DNA from: Coix lacryma-jobi var. lacryma-jobi
Lineage: Eukaryota; Streptophyta; Magnoliopsida; Poales; Poaceae
Assembly (NCBI GenBank): GCA_009763385.1
Contig: CM019823.1
Span: 174,250,574-174,314,573 of the forward strand
Reading direction: 5' to 3'
Length of the DNA stretch: 64,000 bases
Shown: positions 44,790 through 56,645 of the stretch, piece after piece
Numbering within the stretch: the stretch's first letter is position 1
How the letters are laid out: each line of letters begins with the position of its first letter
Translations under genes and position numbers: made by a program
The notes under the pieces: generated by a model
The model's database searches: none
What the model was told of the DNA's origin: nothing
Seen by the model: only the letters and a program-made list of their open reading frames with translations

Positions 44790-45053
44790 GGTCAATCTCA
44801 ATGGTGATGAGTTTCATTGTGTTATTTCCAATATTACCATGTCATATTAAAACAAAATGAAATTTGAATGAAACTCGTCATTGAGAGTGAGAGTTTCATT
44901 CTATAGTTTCATATGCATTTAATTTCATGACTCATGGAGAGTTGGTAATCGTTTCAAAAGTTCTTCTCTCACTTTTTAAATACATCACCATATCATCAAA
45001 TATGCCTATGTGGCAACCTATTTAATACAAATGAAACTTCCATTGACATTGAC
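44790..45053. mobile_element. MITE-like inverted-repeat element
   Basis: The left GGTCAATCTCAATGG...GAGTTTCATT and right GAAACTTCCATTGACATTGACC ends are imperfect inverted repeats about 264 bp apart. AT-rich and noncoding, about 0.6 kb upstream of the AP2 gene's leader. Target duplication unclear. Confidence 0.55.
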
Positions 45054-45637
45054 CTAAGCTGACCACAGTCGCGCCAACCGGCTATACCGACTACGGGCAC
45101 AAAACCAAACAAGGCCAACAACGTGTGTCAAACAAACGGCCCCCTGCCGATATTCCACGTGGCAACTGGTGGTATCAAACACCACGAATAGTACCGTAAT
45201 TACCTCTCCGACCAACATTGCTCCCCCTTCTTGCTTCCTGCGTGTGGGTCAAATGCAAGCAAGACACAAGCTCATTCCTTTTGCACGCTTTAAAGCTATC
45301 CCCACACAACATTCTCGTCGCCTCGGCGATCACTCTTCTTCCTCCGCGCCTCTCCCTCCGCACACGCGCACATGCCACCAGAGCTTAGCTCAGCCTCAGC
45401 TTAAGCTTACACTGTCGCCCTCTTCCTCGCACGGAGGCCCGAGTGCACACACACACACAAACCGAAGCCCTCCCACCCCCCTTCAAACGCGCGCAGCTAT
45501 GGAGAGTGGCGGCATCATTGCGGCATGTACTCGCCAATGATTGATCTCTCATCGTCTCTTCTTCCAACCACCTCCTCGTCCTCGTCCTCGCCCTCCTCCC
45601 TTCCTCCCTGCGCGGCTGCCCGCCTTGTCTCCCCAAA
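45054..45637 (+). promoter_or_regulatory. Upstream region and 5' leader of the AP2 gene
   Basis: CT-rich sequence with an AC microsatellite near 45448. No strong TATA box was identified; TTTAAAGC near 45288 is a weak candidate. The leader includes an upstream ORF at 45499-45540. Confidence 0.45.
45499..45540 (+). CDS. Upstream ORF of 13 codons in the AP2 gene leader
   Basis: ATG at 45499, stop TGA at 45538-45540, peptide beginning MESGGII. It ends 97 bp before the main ATG and does not overlap it. If it lies in the transcript it could dampen translation. No peptide conservation can be judged here. Confidence 0.35.
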   Translation: MESGGIIAACTRQ

Positions 45638-48600
45638 ATGACCAGCAACAGCAGTCAGAACATCAGCAGCTGCAGCACCGGCGGAAGCGACGCGGCGGTC
45701 GGCGGCAACTGGCTCGGCTTCTCGCTGTCGCCTCACCTGGCGGCGACCATGGACGGCGCGGCGGACGGCTCCAGCGGCGTTCAGGTGCAGCACCACCACG
45801 GAGGCCTCTACTACCCTCCTGTCGTCAGCGCCTCGCCCGCGTCCTTCTGGTACGCTCTCGGCGGCGGCGGCCAAGATGGTCTCGCCACGGCGGCCGCCAA
45901 TGGCGGCGGCGGGTTCTACCCCGGGCTCTCCTCTATGCCGCTCAACTCCGACGGCTCGCTATGCATCATGGAGGCCATCCATAGGAGCGAGCAAGAACGT
46001 CACGGTAATATTTAGCTCCTCAACCAATCATTCAATGCCATTGTTGCTAGGTCCGCATGGATATCTTCCGACCATTAGCTCGATCGTACTTGCTACAGTC
46101 GCGTTCTTGGTTGGTTGGTTCGTAAGCTAGTAGTACGTACGCTTGTGTTTTTCTATGTTTTCTTGGATGGCTCTGACAAGTTCTTGTCTCGTACTCTCGT
46201 GATCGATCAGGGGTGGTGGTGTCCTCGTCATCGCCCAAGCTGGAGGATTTCTTGGGCGCCAGCACCGCGATGGCGCTGAGCCTGGACAGCTCCAGCTTCT
46301 ACTACGGCGGCGGTCACGCCCACCACGCGCACGGTCACGGCGACGCCCAAGGCAGCGGCTACCTACATCCGCTGCAGTGCGCGGTGATCCCCGGTTCGGG
46401 CGGGCACGACGTGTACGGCGGGCACGCGCAGCTGGTGGACCAGCAGCAGTCCGCCGCGGCAATGGCGGCAGCGAGCTGGTTCTCGTCCCGCGGCGACGGC
46501 GGCGGCGGCTGCTACGACATCAACGACGACGGCGCCATCGTGCCGTTGCAGGGCCACCCGCACCCGCTCGCCCTTTCCATGAGCTCCGGGACGGGGTCCC
46601 AGTCCAGCAGCATCGCCATGCAGGTCGCCACCCACGCCGACGCCGTCACCGAGGTCACCGAGTACATCCCCATGGACGGGAGCAAGAAGCGCGGCGGCGG
46701 CGGCAGCGCCGGGCAGAAGCCGGCCGTCGTCCACCGCAAGTCCATCGACACATTCGGGCAGCGCACGTCCAAGTACCGCGGCGTCACCAGGTATCCATCC
46801 CCAGGCCCCCGCACTCCCGACCGTCGGCCGTCGCACCCACGCGCACCATCCAGCCGGCGCCCTCCGTCCCGCACGATGAGTCGCTCACTGGCCGCGTGGC
46901 TTCCACCGTGTAAAAGCAGGCATAGGTGGACGGGGAGGTATGAGGCGCACCTCTGGGACAACAGCTGCAGGAAGGAAGGCCAGACCCGGAAAGGCCGGCA
47001 AAGTACGCACCACTGCCGCCATGGCAGCCTAGCTACGCCATTCTTCTCAGTCACCTACTAGTAGTAGTAGTAGTAGTAGTAGTAGTATTAACTCCCTGTG
47101 CTAGAGCCTGATGAACTGCACTCCCGTGTCTCTCGATCCCTCCCTGAACCTTCGCCCATGGGGATTTGTTGGTTAACTTCTGCTGGGACGACGTACGTAC
47201 TACTGCCCCGGCTGCCCCTGCAGTTTATCTCGGTAAGTACGTGCATTCCGTATCTAATTACTGCTCACTAGGATCAGTAGTGATCCGATGTGTAGGCAGG
47301 TCACATTGTTCAGGTGTCTTTGTGAACAAGAGGTCTGAGATTTTGTCTCCTTGGGTTGGCTAGGCGGGTATGACGTGGAGGAGAAGGCCGCGAGGGCGTA
47401 TGACCTGGCGGCGCTCAAGTACTGGGGGACGTCGACGCACGTAAATTTCCCGGTAATGAACTGAACACAACGGTTGTCTGATGAATATTGGCGTGATTGT
47501 GTGACGTGCTGATTGATGTTCTTGTTGCTTCCACCGTTTGACGCGGGTTCAGATCGAGGACTACAGGGAGGAGCTGGAGGAGATGAAGAACATGACCAGG
47601 CAGGAGTACGTGGCTCACCTGAGAAGGTACTAATCCTCTGTTCTGATGTTTCTGCTTAGGATGTTTGATTTGTTCGAACAGATTGTGACGGAGCTGAGTC
47701 GATCGCCATTTGTTGCAGGAAAAGCAGCGGCTTCTCGCGCGGCGCTTCGATCTACCGGGGAGTGACCAGGTTTGTTGTGCACGGCTGCTGGATCAATTCG
47801 GTCTGTTTGCTCGTTGTATCTACTGCTAGAAGAGGTTACTGGAACGAACGCTTGTGTTTCCCGCAGGCATCACCAGCACGGGCGGTGGCAGGCGCGCATC
47901 GGCCGCGTCTCGGGCAACAAGGACCTCTACCTGGGAACATTCAGTATGTCTTCTTTCTTTCACCTTCTCACCGCGCTTCCAAAGTTCCAAGTCGTTCGTT
48001 ATCAGTGTTGGCTCATCCCATCCGTCTCTAGAGAATCCTGCAATTTGCAAACTCAACTCCTATCCATCACGCATCTTGATCACCAGTTCACCACTGGGAC
48101 TGCTCTCGCTGCCGGGCTATCCGTTGCCGCAGCCGCAGAGGTGTGTCACGGTTTAAGGACGCAGGGTGTCCAGTCACAATGATCGAAATCCGAGCGGGCA
48201 TCCCCAATGATGCCCCCCTGCTGCTGCTCTTCTGCGATTCCCAGGCCGTGGCCCTCCCCAAAGAATGTTTTGCCCGCTGCGTGCTTTTGGCTCTCTCGCT
48301 CGCGCATGCATCGCCTCGCCGGCCCCAGACCCCCCAGTGGTCTCGCGCCCGCGTATGCATGCGTCCGGCCTCCTTTTCCTAAGGCTGGCGCCGCCGCAGT
48401 CGGGGTCGGGGGGCTGGCCGCGCTCTGCTTTGCGTTCGCACGCTCGATCGCGTCGCTTTCGCGCTTTGCCCCGTTTGACCGCTGCTGGCCTGGCCCCAGA
48501 AAGCGCATTTCCGTGCTGGCGTTTAAGCGGGGTGTTTAAGGTGGAGCCGTTTTTGCGCGTGCAGGCACGCAGGAGGAGGCCGCAGAGGCATACGACGTGG

Positions 48601-49226
48601 CGGCCATCAAGTTCCGGGGCCTCAGCGCCGTCACCAACTTCGACATCACGCGGTACGACGTCGACAAGATCATGGAGAGCAACACGCTGCTCCCGGGCGA
48701 GCAGGTCCGGCGCAAGAAGGACGGCGACGCCGGCGCGGTCTCGGAGGCCGACGCCGTCGCCAGCGCCGCCGCGGCGCTGGCGCAGGCCGGCGGCGGTGGC
48801 TGCGTGGCCGACACCTGGAAGATCCAGGCAGCAGCGGCGATTCTGCCGGCTGCTGGTGGTGCTGTCGCGCGGGGCGACGAGCGTGGTGGCAGCCACCACC
48901 ACCAGCAGCAGTACCAGGACCTGCTGTCGAGCGAGGCGTTCTCCCTGCTGCACGACATCGTGTCCGTGGAGGCTGCTGGGACGGGGGGCGGCAGCGCTAG
49001 CGCGCACATGTCCAACGCGTCGTCGCTGGCCCCCAGCGTGAGCAACTCACGGGAGGAGAGCCCGGACCGGGGCGGCGGCGGCCTCGCCATGCTCTTCGCC
49101 AAGCAGGCCGCAGCGGCGCCCAGGCTGGCCTACCCGCTGCCGCTGGGATCCTGGGTCTCGCCGTCCGCCAGGCCCGGCGTGTCCATCGCTCACCTGCCGA
49201 TGTTCGCGGCGTGGACCGACGCATGA
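45638..49226 (+). CDS. AINTEGUMENTA-like/PLETHORA double-AP2 transcription factor (euANT group)
   Basis: Nine exons, all GT-AG and phase-consistent: 45638-46004, 46211-46790, 46920-47002, 47224-47232, 47364-47452, 47553-47626, 47719-47769, 47867-47943, 48565-49226, giving 663 residues without a break. Nuclear DNA-binding protein; the family maintains root and shoot meristems and embryo identity. Motifs: NWLGFSLSP at 24-32, MPLNSDGSLCIMEA in exon 1, PKLEDFLG at 131-138, HRKSIDTFGQRTS before the first AP2 domain (about 309-382), the linker, second AP2 domain (about 411-469: YRGVTRHHQHGRWQARIG, YLGTF, AYDVAAIKFRG), then a long C-terminus with Ala/Gly and His/Gln tracts. Start chosen at the first ATG (AAAATGACC) in frame with the WLGFSLSP motif. 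The 9-nt fourth exon is a family hallmark. Which paralogue (PLT1/2, AIL5/6 or BBM-like) I cannot fix. Convergent with the CslC gene. Confidence 0.95.
47224..47232 (+). other. Nine-nucleotide micro-exon in the first AP2 domain
   Basis: TTTATCTCG lies between CCCTGCAG and GTAAGTAC. With one base from exon 3 and two from exon 5 it encodes I-Y-L-G of the conserved GRQ-VYLGGYD segment. AIL genes commonly have such a micro-exon. Here exon 3 ends in A before the donor, giving Ile where Val is usual. Confidence 0.85.
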
Positions 49227-50604
49227 GCAAATCACCTATGCCATCATCATTACAAAGGCGGGGGGTGGATAGGCAAAAAACTGTTGTGGTTCTTTTGGTT
49301 TGATTAGGGCATGTTTATTAGCCGGGGAAGGTTTAGTTGCGTAGTGGAGCGGTAGTCTCTAATCAGCATATGTCAGGAACTAGAATAGCCATCCATGGCT
49401 GCTTGGCCTCTTGCGATTCCTCCGTTTGCATGCGTTGCGAGGAGGTTTCTTTTTTGTAACATCGGGGCTAGCAGCAGCATGGTTCCTCCTGTAGCCAACA
49501 CTAATTTGGAGTAGGGATGGTTAGTGGTTGATCTCCTAACCTCAGCTACGATTCTACGAAAAATATGCCAAGTTTAAACTTGATCACCGTGCTGAAATTC
49601 GGTCGAATGAACCAGGCTAGGGTCGTGCTAGCGCCTAGCAGTGCTTCTACGTACTAGTACCTTCCCTCTCCGGCGGCGGCGGCTTTTGATCCGATGTCCA
49701 GTTTCGGTTCCATACGGTGCTACTCGGCTAGATAAACATACATATCAGACTGCGCTCGCGGGAAGAGACGACCGATTGCACTGTTCCCGTGTGTGCAGTG
49801 CAGCGTGCCCCCTCTGTGTCCAATGTCGTCTTGCAATACCTGGACACAGGAGCGCGGGCGGCGCAATGGCCCACCGTCCTTTTGCACTGTCTCCGTGACG
49901 CAGCGCGTGTTGGGTTGCCGGGTTGCCGGGAAATCAGCGAGCGCGGCCGGCGTCGCACCGTCCGAAAGCCGGGATCCGCTCCGCCGCCTCGTCCCTACTC
50001 CCGGTCCCGGGCACGGACCCCCCCTTGTTCCGTCCGGTCATGTCTCCAGCGGGCGGGCGCGCGGCGCGTGAGTCCAGACCCCCCGCCAAACACGCGGACG
50101 CAGCCTAGCTCACAGCGACGCGCGGTCGGCGCCGGTAGTGGTGACCTTGTGGGTGGGGGACATGGCGCCTTCCCGCGCTGCCCGGCGCCGGCGGCACCGC
50201 CGCAGCGGCATGTCTCCTCCTGTAGTCCTGTTTTCCCGTCTCCTTCGGCCATGGCTCCACGCAACGCAATACGCTCCATCGGCAGTTACCGAAGCGCCGG
50301 CGCCGGGCCCTTACGCAGTTTCGTGCCCGTGCGCCGCACGCGGCGGGACCCATAGGCACATACGGGCTCAGCCTGTTTCGTATTGGAGGCAAGGCCTGCT
50401 AGACTTCATTTCCGATCTAGCAGGGCCAGAGCAGGCTAACTACGAGGCCCAGTTGGAGTCGCGGCCCGTGTTTCATTTTATTGGGTGTTCTGGGTGAACT
50501 TGTGTTGTTCAGTTCTGACTTCGCGCCAAACATACTCCGTACACTATTGAGTAGCTTGGAATCCTCAGATCGTGCAGTCAATAATTTATACGGGCCTGTA
50601 GTGA
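49227..50604. other. 3' flank of the AP2 gene and intergenic DNA
   Basis: The start probably holds the 3' untranslated region (TTTTTTGTAACATC near 49448). The GC-rich stretch 49780-50350 is open in several frames on both strands with no recognisable domain. Nothing else seen. Confidence 0.45.
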
Positions 50605-51526
50605 GGCCCGTTGGGTTGTGGCTTTTATAAAAGCTGCTGTGGGCTGTGACTTTTGGAAAAGCAGCTGTGGAAAAGCAGCTGTGAGATAGATGAAAGCCTC
50701 TTTGGTTCGATACCCGTGGCTTTTGGAAAAGTCTGTATCACTTCCATCCGGGCCCCACATATCATACACACATTAGATCTTCTCGTTCCTCCCGTAGGGA
50801 GGTCGTGCTCACGTGTGGACGGGGAGGAGAGGAACGAGGCAGACCGGGGCAGGCCGCGCCTGGGCAGAGCAGGCCGCGCTGCGCCCGTCGGCCGGGGCAA
50901 GCAGCGCCGCTCCCCGCCGGGCGGAGCTGGCCATGCCCGCCGGCTGGGGCAGGCCGCGCCTGGGCGGAGCAGGCAGCGCCGCGCCCGCCGGCCGGGGCAA
51001 GCCGCGCCGCTCCCCATCGGGCGGAGCTGGTCGCGCTCGCCAGCCGGAGCACGCCGCGCCCGCCAGCCGGGGCAAGCCGCGCCGCTCCCCGCCGGGCGGA
51101 GCTGGCCGCACCCGCCGGCCGGGGCAGGCCGCGCCTGGGCGGAGCATGCAGCTCGCCGCGCCCCGCCGCGCCCGCCGGCCGAGGCAGGTCGCGCCGCTCC
51201 CCGTCAGGCGTGCAGGTCGAGTGCGAGGCGGGCACTGGCAGCCGGGCGGATGTGGGCTGAGGAGCGGCGTCGGGCGGATAGGGGCAGGAGCCTCTGCGGA
51301 TGGGAAGGGGAATAGAAGATCGAAACGTTTTTTTCCGATCTCATAACGAATGGCAGTGGGTAATTTTTCTCCCCAAAAACAGGTCAAAGCAGTGTGGAAG
51401 GTGCTTTTGGATTTATAGTACACCAAAAGCTGCTTTTGAGCAAAAGCACCTCTGGCTTTTGAGCCCTTTGTTGGCTTTTGGCTTTTGCAAAAGCAAAAGC
51501 AGGTTGAAAAGCCCAACGAAAGGGGG
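50605..51526. mobile_element. Putative TIR element with a GC-rich tandem-repeat core
   Basis: The flanks carry GGCCCGTTGGG...GGCTTTTATAAAAGC at the left and GCAAAAGCAAAAGC...GCCCAACGAAAGGGGGC at the right, which are loosely inverted. Between 50840 and 51230 units of GCCGGGGCAAGCCGCGCCGC and GGGCGGAGCTGGCC repeat about four times. Target duplication is not clear (TGAG on both sides at best). The core is open in all frames on both strands and I do not call a gene. Confidence 0.4.
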
Positions 51527-53492
51527 CTGAGTGTTGCCCACTGTCAACTGCGTGTCTTTTACAGTAGCAAGTTTTGTGTGTGTGTGAGAGAGAGCATTTA
51601 CAGTAGCAAGTTATTGCATTCGCTCAGGCTAGCCGTGTGTTTTTTTACTGTCCTGCATGCCAGCCTGCTTGTTTACAAAGGATGCCAGCCTGCAGCTGTC
51701 GGTGGCGTAAATACAATACAATCCACATGCCATGATATTTGTAGCACGTACAAGTACGATATGACGAGTACATACGTCAGAAAAAAAAAACCCCATTTCA
51801 TATGAAAATAACCCCACTTGACGAACCGAACCAGAGAAACGCCCCAGCTCCAGGCCGCGAGGCCCAGGGCCCCCCTTCCCCCTCCCCTCCCCCTGCAATA
51901 ATGCATGACGTCACCATCGTCCGAGCAAATTGTGCTACCTGGCAAAGACAAAACCATCATTAGCTAGCTGCGGCCCGCTTCTACCGGATCGCTGGGCTGC
52001 GGCCATGATGGCTCGGCTCGCGTCCGGGTCCGCCATGATCGCAAGAGGTCAAGCCCACGTAGCACTGACCGATCAGGGGCAATTGCCCCGTCCCTTGGCT
52101 TGTACTGCACGACGAGGGCTTCCGATTTCCGAACCCCTTGCAGCGTCAGACAAGGCGATGCACTCGATCGCCCATTATTATCCTCTGCGGGCTGCGTGCG
52201 GGGGATGACCTCAACCTCAACCAAGTACAACCACCACCACTGCACCCAACCGTCATGCGAAACGCGCTTGCTTTGCTTTGCTTGCTCAGCGTGCTCGTCC
52301 TCGACCCGGAGGAGAGAAAAAAAATGCATCGGCACGGCACCAGCTGTGCCGCAGTGGCGGCGACGTGCGGTGCATGGGCATGACGATAAGGTTAAGAAGG
52401 TAGGACGACTCGGCAAGGGTCAAGCGTTGCCACCACTTGTACGTAGCCCACCTGACTCTCGGTTACGCACAGCTCAGCTCGAGAGGAGCCCACCTTAGAA
52501 ATCGGATAGAGTTTTTTATAGCTTCATTCACGCTTGATGCCTGGCAGCTGAAGACAAATGTTCCATCTATCCTTGTCCGGACTTCGGCCACACATTTCAT
52601 GAACAGGAGATTATTTCTCCAGCTGTAGCAAGCACACACTGCAGTCAGCAGTCTTCTCTTCGGTTAGACGCCAGTTTTACAGATATTTCTCTGTCTGACA
52701 TTTGCTTTGAGGAAGAAACAAAGGTCCAGAAAATTCACTCACATGTCTAATCAGGGAAAAAGAATGTGTTCCCACATGTTTAATCAGGGAAAAAAAATGT
52801 GTTCTGCCCTACAGAAAGAACCAGTTTGACCAGCTGCTGGAACCTTGATCCACAATGATCATGGGCATATGGGGGAGACACAGATCTTCCAATCATGTGA
52901 GCACTGCGATCGACAACTCCCAACTTTCCCCAGCGCCAAGCGGGGACAGGTACAACAAACACACATGGACAAGCTCACGATCTGGATCTACTCCCAACTT
53001 CACAACTTGAGCAAGGGATCAGCTTCACAAGTGGAGCAAGGGATCAGCGTCCAGCTGCATCTACCACGACATGTCCCAATCCAGTGGCACTTTTTTTTTT
53101 CCTTCACCGATCGTACAGGCGAACAAGTGTGTGCTGTTACATCCTTGAGAGATCCACACATGAGCACCAAAAATTTTGTTACAAAAGAATGGAGGGGGAC
53201 CTTGGACCTGGAAGAGCCACTGCCGCAAATTTTACAGGCCGAGGAAACTGGTATCTACACCTCCGAGGCGGAGGAGGTTCCCTCTTCACGTGTGGATATC
53301 ATGCCGTGCAGCCAGGTCAGATCCGGGAAGGCACAGCTGCACAGCACAACGCATATCTTTCGAATCTCAGCCCAGGGCTGCTGCCAAGCCATGGCAGTGA
53401 GCCAGTAACACATCCCTCCCACCCCCCCAGCACTTCCATGGTGACTCACCGTTTTCCACATCCACACCTATCAATTTCTGTTTTACACATTT
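51527..53492. other. Intergenic DNA between two convergent genes
   Basis: No supported gene. A short direct repeat (ATGTTTAATCAGGGAAAAA-type) lies near 52745-52800. The right end probably holds the 3' untranslated region of the CslC gene. Confidence 0.45.
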
Positions 53493-56400
53493 TTACTCGA
53501 CCTGCTCGCCTATGAGGTCAAGGCCTACTAACAAGAAGGAGATGCCCTGGAACAGGAGGAAGTAGAAGTGTATACCCTGCTTCGAGAGCAAGCTTCGGGC
53601 GGCCGCGGTCAGGAGCAGCATCGATAGCGCGAGCTCCTTCTTGTATATCCGGTTGTGCTTCTTCTTCTGCGCGTCCTTCTTCGATGCCAGCTGCTGCTCC
53701 TTTGCAACCGCGTCGAGGTTTGGTGCGGAGCCCGTCTTTTGAAGCTTCAGCTCCTTGGGGGCCAGGGAAATGAGATCGCCCTCTGATGAGCGGCCTGATT
53801 TCTTGGTCACCACCCACTCGTATGCGCTTCCGAGCTGGAACAGACCGGAGATCATGGCGTTGAACTTCGTCACGGACATGGTGTTCTCGAAGAGCAGGTA
53901 TGGGATGATGAAAGGGAATGACTTCGGAGAAGGTAGGATGTTGAGCAAGGACATGAGGGCAGGGATGTAGCACACGACCCAGTCAGGAAGCTCGGCTTCA
54001 GGCACAAACATCGTCATTGGGAGGATGATGCAGAAAAGCGTGAAGGAGTAGAAAGGTAATATGAGCTTTCGGAGCAGGAAAAAAAGGAAAATCAGGTTGG
54101 CTTTCTTCCAAAATGCAATCTGCAGCAAAGTAAAATAAAATGAACAATAAATTAGAAGTCTAGTAGAAGATAAATTATGTTCATAAGAATGACAAAAGTT
54201 ATAACCGGGGAGCAAGCTAATAGAGTTTCATATTATAGTCTACAAGTTGGCCAGAAAAAATAGAGGTACAATTTATATTGCAATGTGTGGAAGCCAAATG
54301 ATGACAGCATCTTAAAAGTGCATCAACCTAAGTAGCACTTTGGAAAGGTACATAATGTAGAGTACAGGTTCTAAGCAATGAAACGGATGGATCCAGACAT
54401 TCAGATCAAAAGCATCACACACAAAACATCTAGCTTTTCATGCTTTTAGTAGCATGTACATCATTGGAGCACACTCTGGGCACGGACAGACGTATCCCAT
54501 TGCCAAAGAAAATAAACCATCGCAAGGATGTATTTTATTAGCATAATGTGATCTTACTAAACACTATGTTAATTGAACAGGATATGCGAAGCATGCCATT
54601 TGGAGTTGAGGTTAAGTGAAGTTGTTAAAAAAGCAACAATGACACCTTAAAAATTCAAGATCTACACTAAAGAAACAAATGTAAACTGGGATTGCAGTGA
54701 CTGATAATTCTTTACTGCTACAGATATTAACCGAATAGTCACAAATAGAATCCAATGTCACATCATAGCACCAAAACATAAACCAAATTTATTCCGACAA
54801 CTATAGACATTAGACAATGTAAATTCATTGCCAAAAAAGGACATCACTAAATTTGGTATTTAACGGCACAACTTGAATCATTACGTAGTGGCTAAGGGAT
54901 AAGGCAGATTCAAAGAGCATTGCAATACCTTGCATTTGATGATGTCCGGTAAACAAAGCCTGAATAGCTGCATTGGACCGGAATGCCACCGATGTTGCTG
55001 CTTCCTGTAAGCCTCATAAGACTCGGGCAATTCACACTGGCACTGTCCCCAATAAGACAAAAAATCAGCTCAATTAAGAAAAATGGTAAACATGAGCAAA
55101 CACCAATTAGAAGATTTTCATATCAGACTAGTACCTCAACATCATTGAGGAATATAAACTTCCAGCCATGGAGATGTGCCCTAACAGCAATGTCCATATC
55201 CTCCACGGTTGTCCGTTCCATCCAACCACCTGAGTCCTCCAATGCCTTGATCCTCCACACCCCAGCAGTGCCGTTGAACCCAAAGAAGTTTAAGAACACT
55301 CCATTCACCTGCTGTTCCACCTCAAAGTGGAAGCAAAGATTAATATACTGCAACCGAGTCAGTAGGTTCTCATCCTTATTCACAAAGGACCATCTTGCTT
55401 GCACTAGCCCAAGTTCATCATTGTCCTGCATTGGTCCATCCAACGAATCAGACTAAGAATTCTAAAAGGAAGACAAACAAACAATCAAAAGTAAATTCCC
55501 CATAATTCACCTTGAAATGTGGCACAGTGCGCTTCAGAAAGTCAGGATGAGGTTGGAAGTCTGCGTCAAAGATGGCGACAAACTCGTAATCCTTCACATA
55601 GCTGCAGCTCATGGCTGACTTGAGGTTTCCAGCCTTGTAACCATCCCTCAACACACGGTGCCTGTACACAATCCGGGCACCTTGCTGTTGCCATTTGGCC
55701 ACCTCTTCTCTGATGAGAGTCTGAGTCAGCGGGTCGTCGGAGTCATCCAACACCTGGACTAAGAAGTTGGATTTCGGCCAGTCAAGGTTGCACACGGCCG
55801 CAATTGATTGTTGATACACCTGAACAAACCCAACAACAAACCAATTGTCAAAAGACTGAGAGGTAGGTGACTAAAACTGCGTATTTAGAGCCGAGAAAGA
55901 CAACACCAACCTCCTTCTCGTTGCACATTGGTATCTGGACAAGTACCATGGGGTAGTACCCGGCATCCGGGTCCTCCGCATCAGGCAATGCAAGGACTTG
56001 GGCTGGGCTTGATGTGGATGTAGAAGCAGCCAAGGCACTGGATGAGGCGGTCGGCGCTCTGGATGAGGAAGAGCACGACGCAGGCGTCGGTAAGGAACTG
56101 TATCCCCGGCGCAACGTAGGTGGCGCGGAAGCGCAACCAAGAGGCGTACAGCGACTCGAGGCCGATGACGGGGAGGGCGAGCGCGGAGGCGGCAAGGTTC
56201 CAGCCGCTGAAGTGTGCGGCGACCTCGACGGCCAGGAGGAGCAGCGAGACGACGAGGAAGGCCTTGATGAAGGCGTAGAACCTGGAGCGCACCACGGGGC
56301 TCTCGCCGGTGGCAGCCACCCCGCCGGCCTCGCGTCGTCCTCCCCGCGGCCACCCTGCTCCTGGCCGCGCCGCCTAGCGCGACGGCGGCGGAGGCCAGCG

Positions 56401-56645
56401 AGGCGAGGCACCCGGCGGCGCGGTGCGCCTTGAGGAGCAGCACCCACCTGATCTGCTTGGCGTTCTTGGTGGCGGCCCCCCTTGCGGCGGCCGGCGGCGG
56501 CGGCCAAAATGTCCTCGTCGTCGTCCTCCGGCGAGGAGATCTCGGAGATGGACCAGTTGGGGTTCTCCATCTTGACCACCACCGGCGTGCCCCGGTAGGC
56601 GTCGCCGCCGGCCTTGCCGCCCCACAAGCCGCTCCACGGCGCCAT
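53493..56645 (-). CDS. Cellulose synthase-like C (CslC) glucan synthase, with frame breaks in exon 1
   Basis: Five exons: 56645-55911, 55819-55511, 55425-55135, 55042-54929, 54119-53493, GT-AG and phase 0 throughout; about 690 codons, normal for CslC. These Golgi membrane enzymes (glycosyltransferase family 2) make the beta-1,4-glucan backbone of xyloglucan. Exon 1 starts MAPWSGLWGGK and holds an N-terminal membrane segment (AFLVVSLLLLAVEV) and YPMVLVQIPMCNEKE. Catalytic features: DDSDD (270-274), DAD (330-332), TVEDMD (421-426), QQHRW (460-464). Exon 5 has several membrane segments (LIFLFFLL, FCIILPMTMF, FYFLLFQGISFLLVGL). Exon 1 changes frame three times, at the six-C run 56476-56481, between about 56370 and 56322, and between about 56025 and 55985. 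Each looks like one extra base, so the frame is restored at the exon end. Either assembly errors or a damaged gene; exons 2-5 are clean. Confidence 0.9.

Noticed and set aside
50805..51516. Proteins of 150-235 residues from the GC-rich core
   Set aside because: Open in all six frames, repetitive Arg/Gly/Ala/Pro content, no start context or domain.
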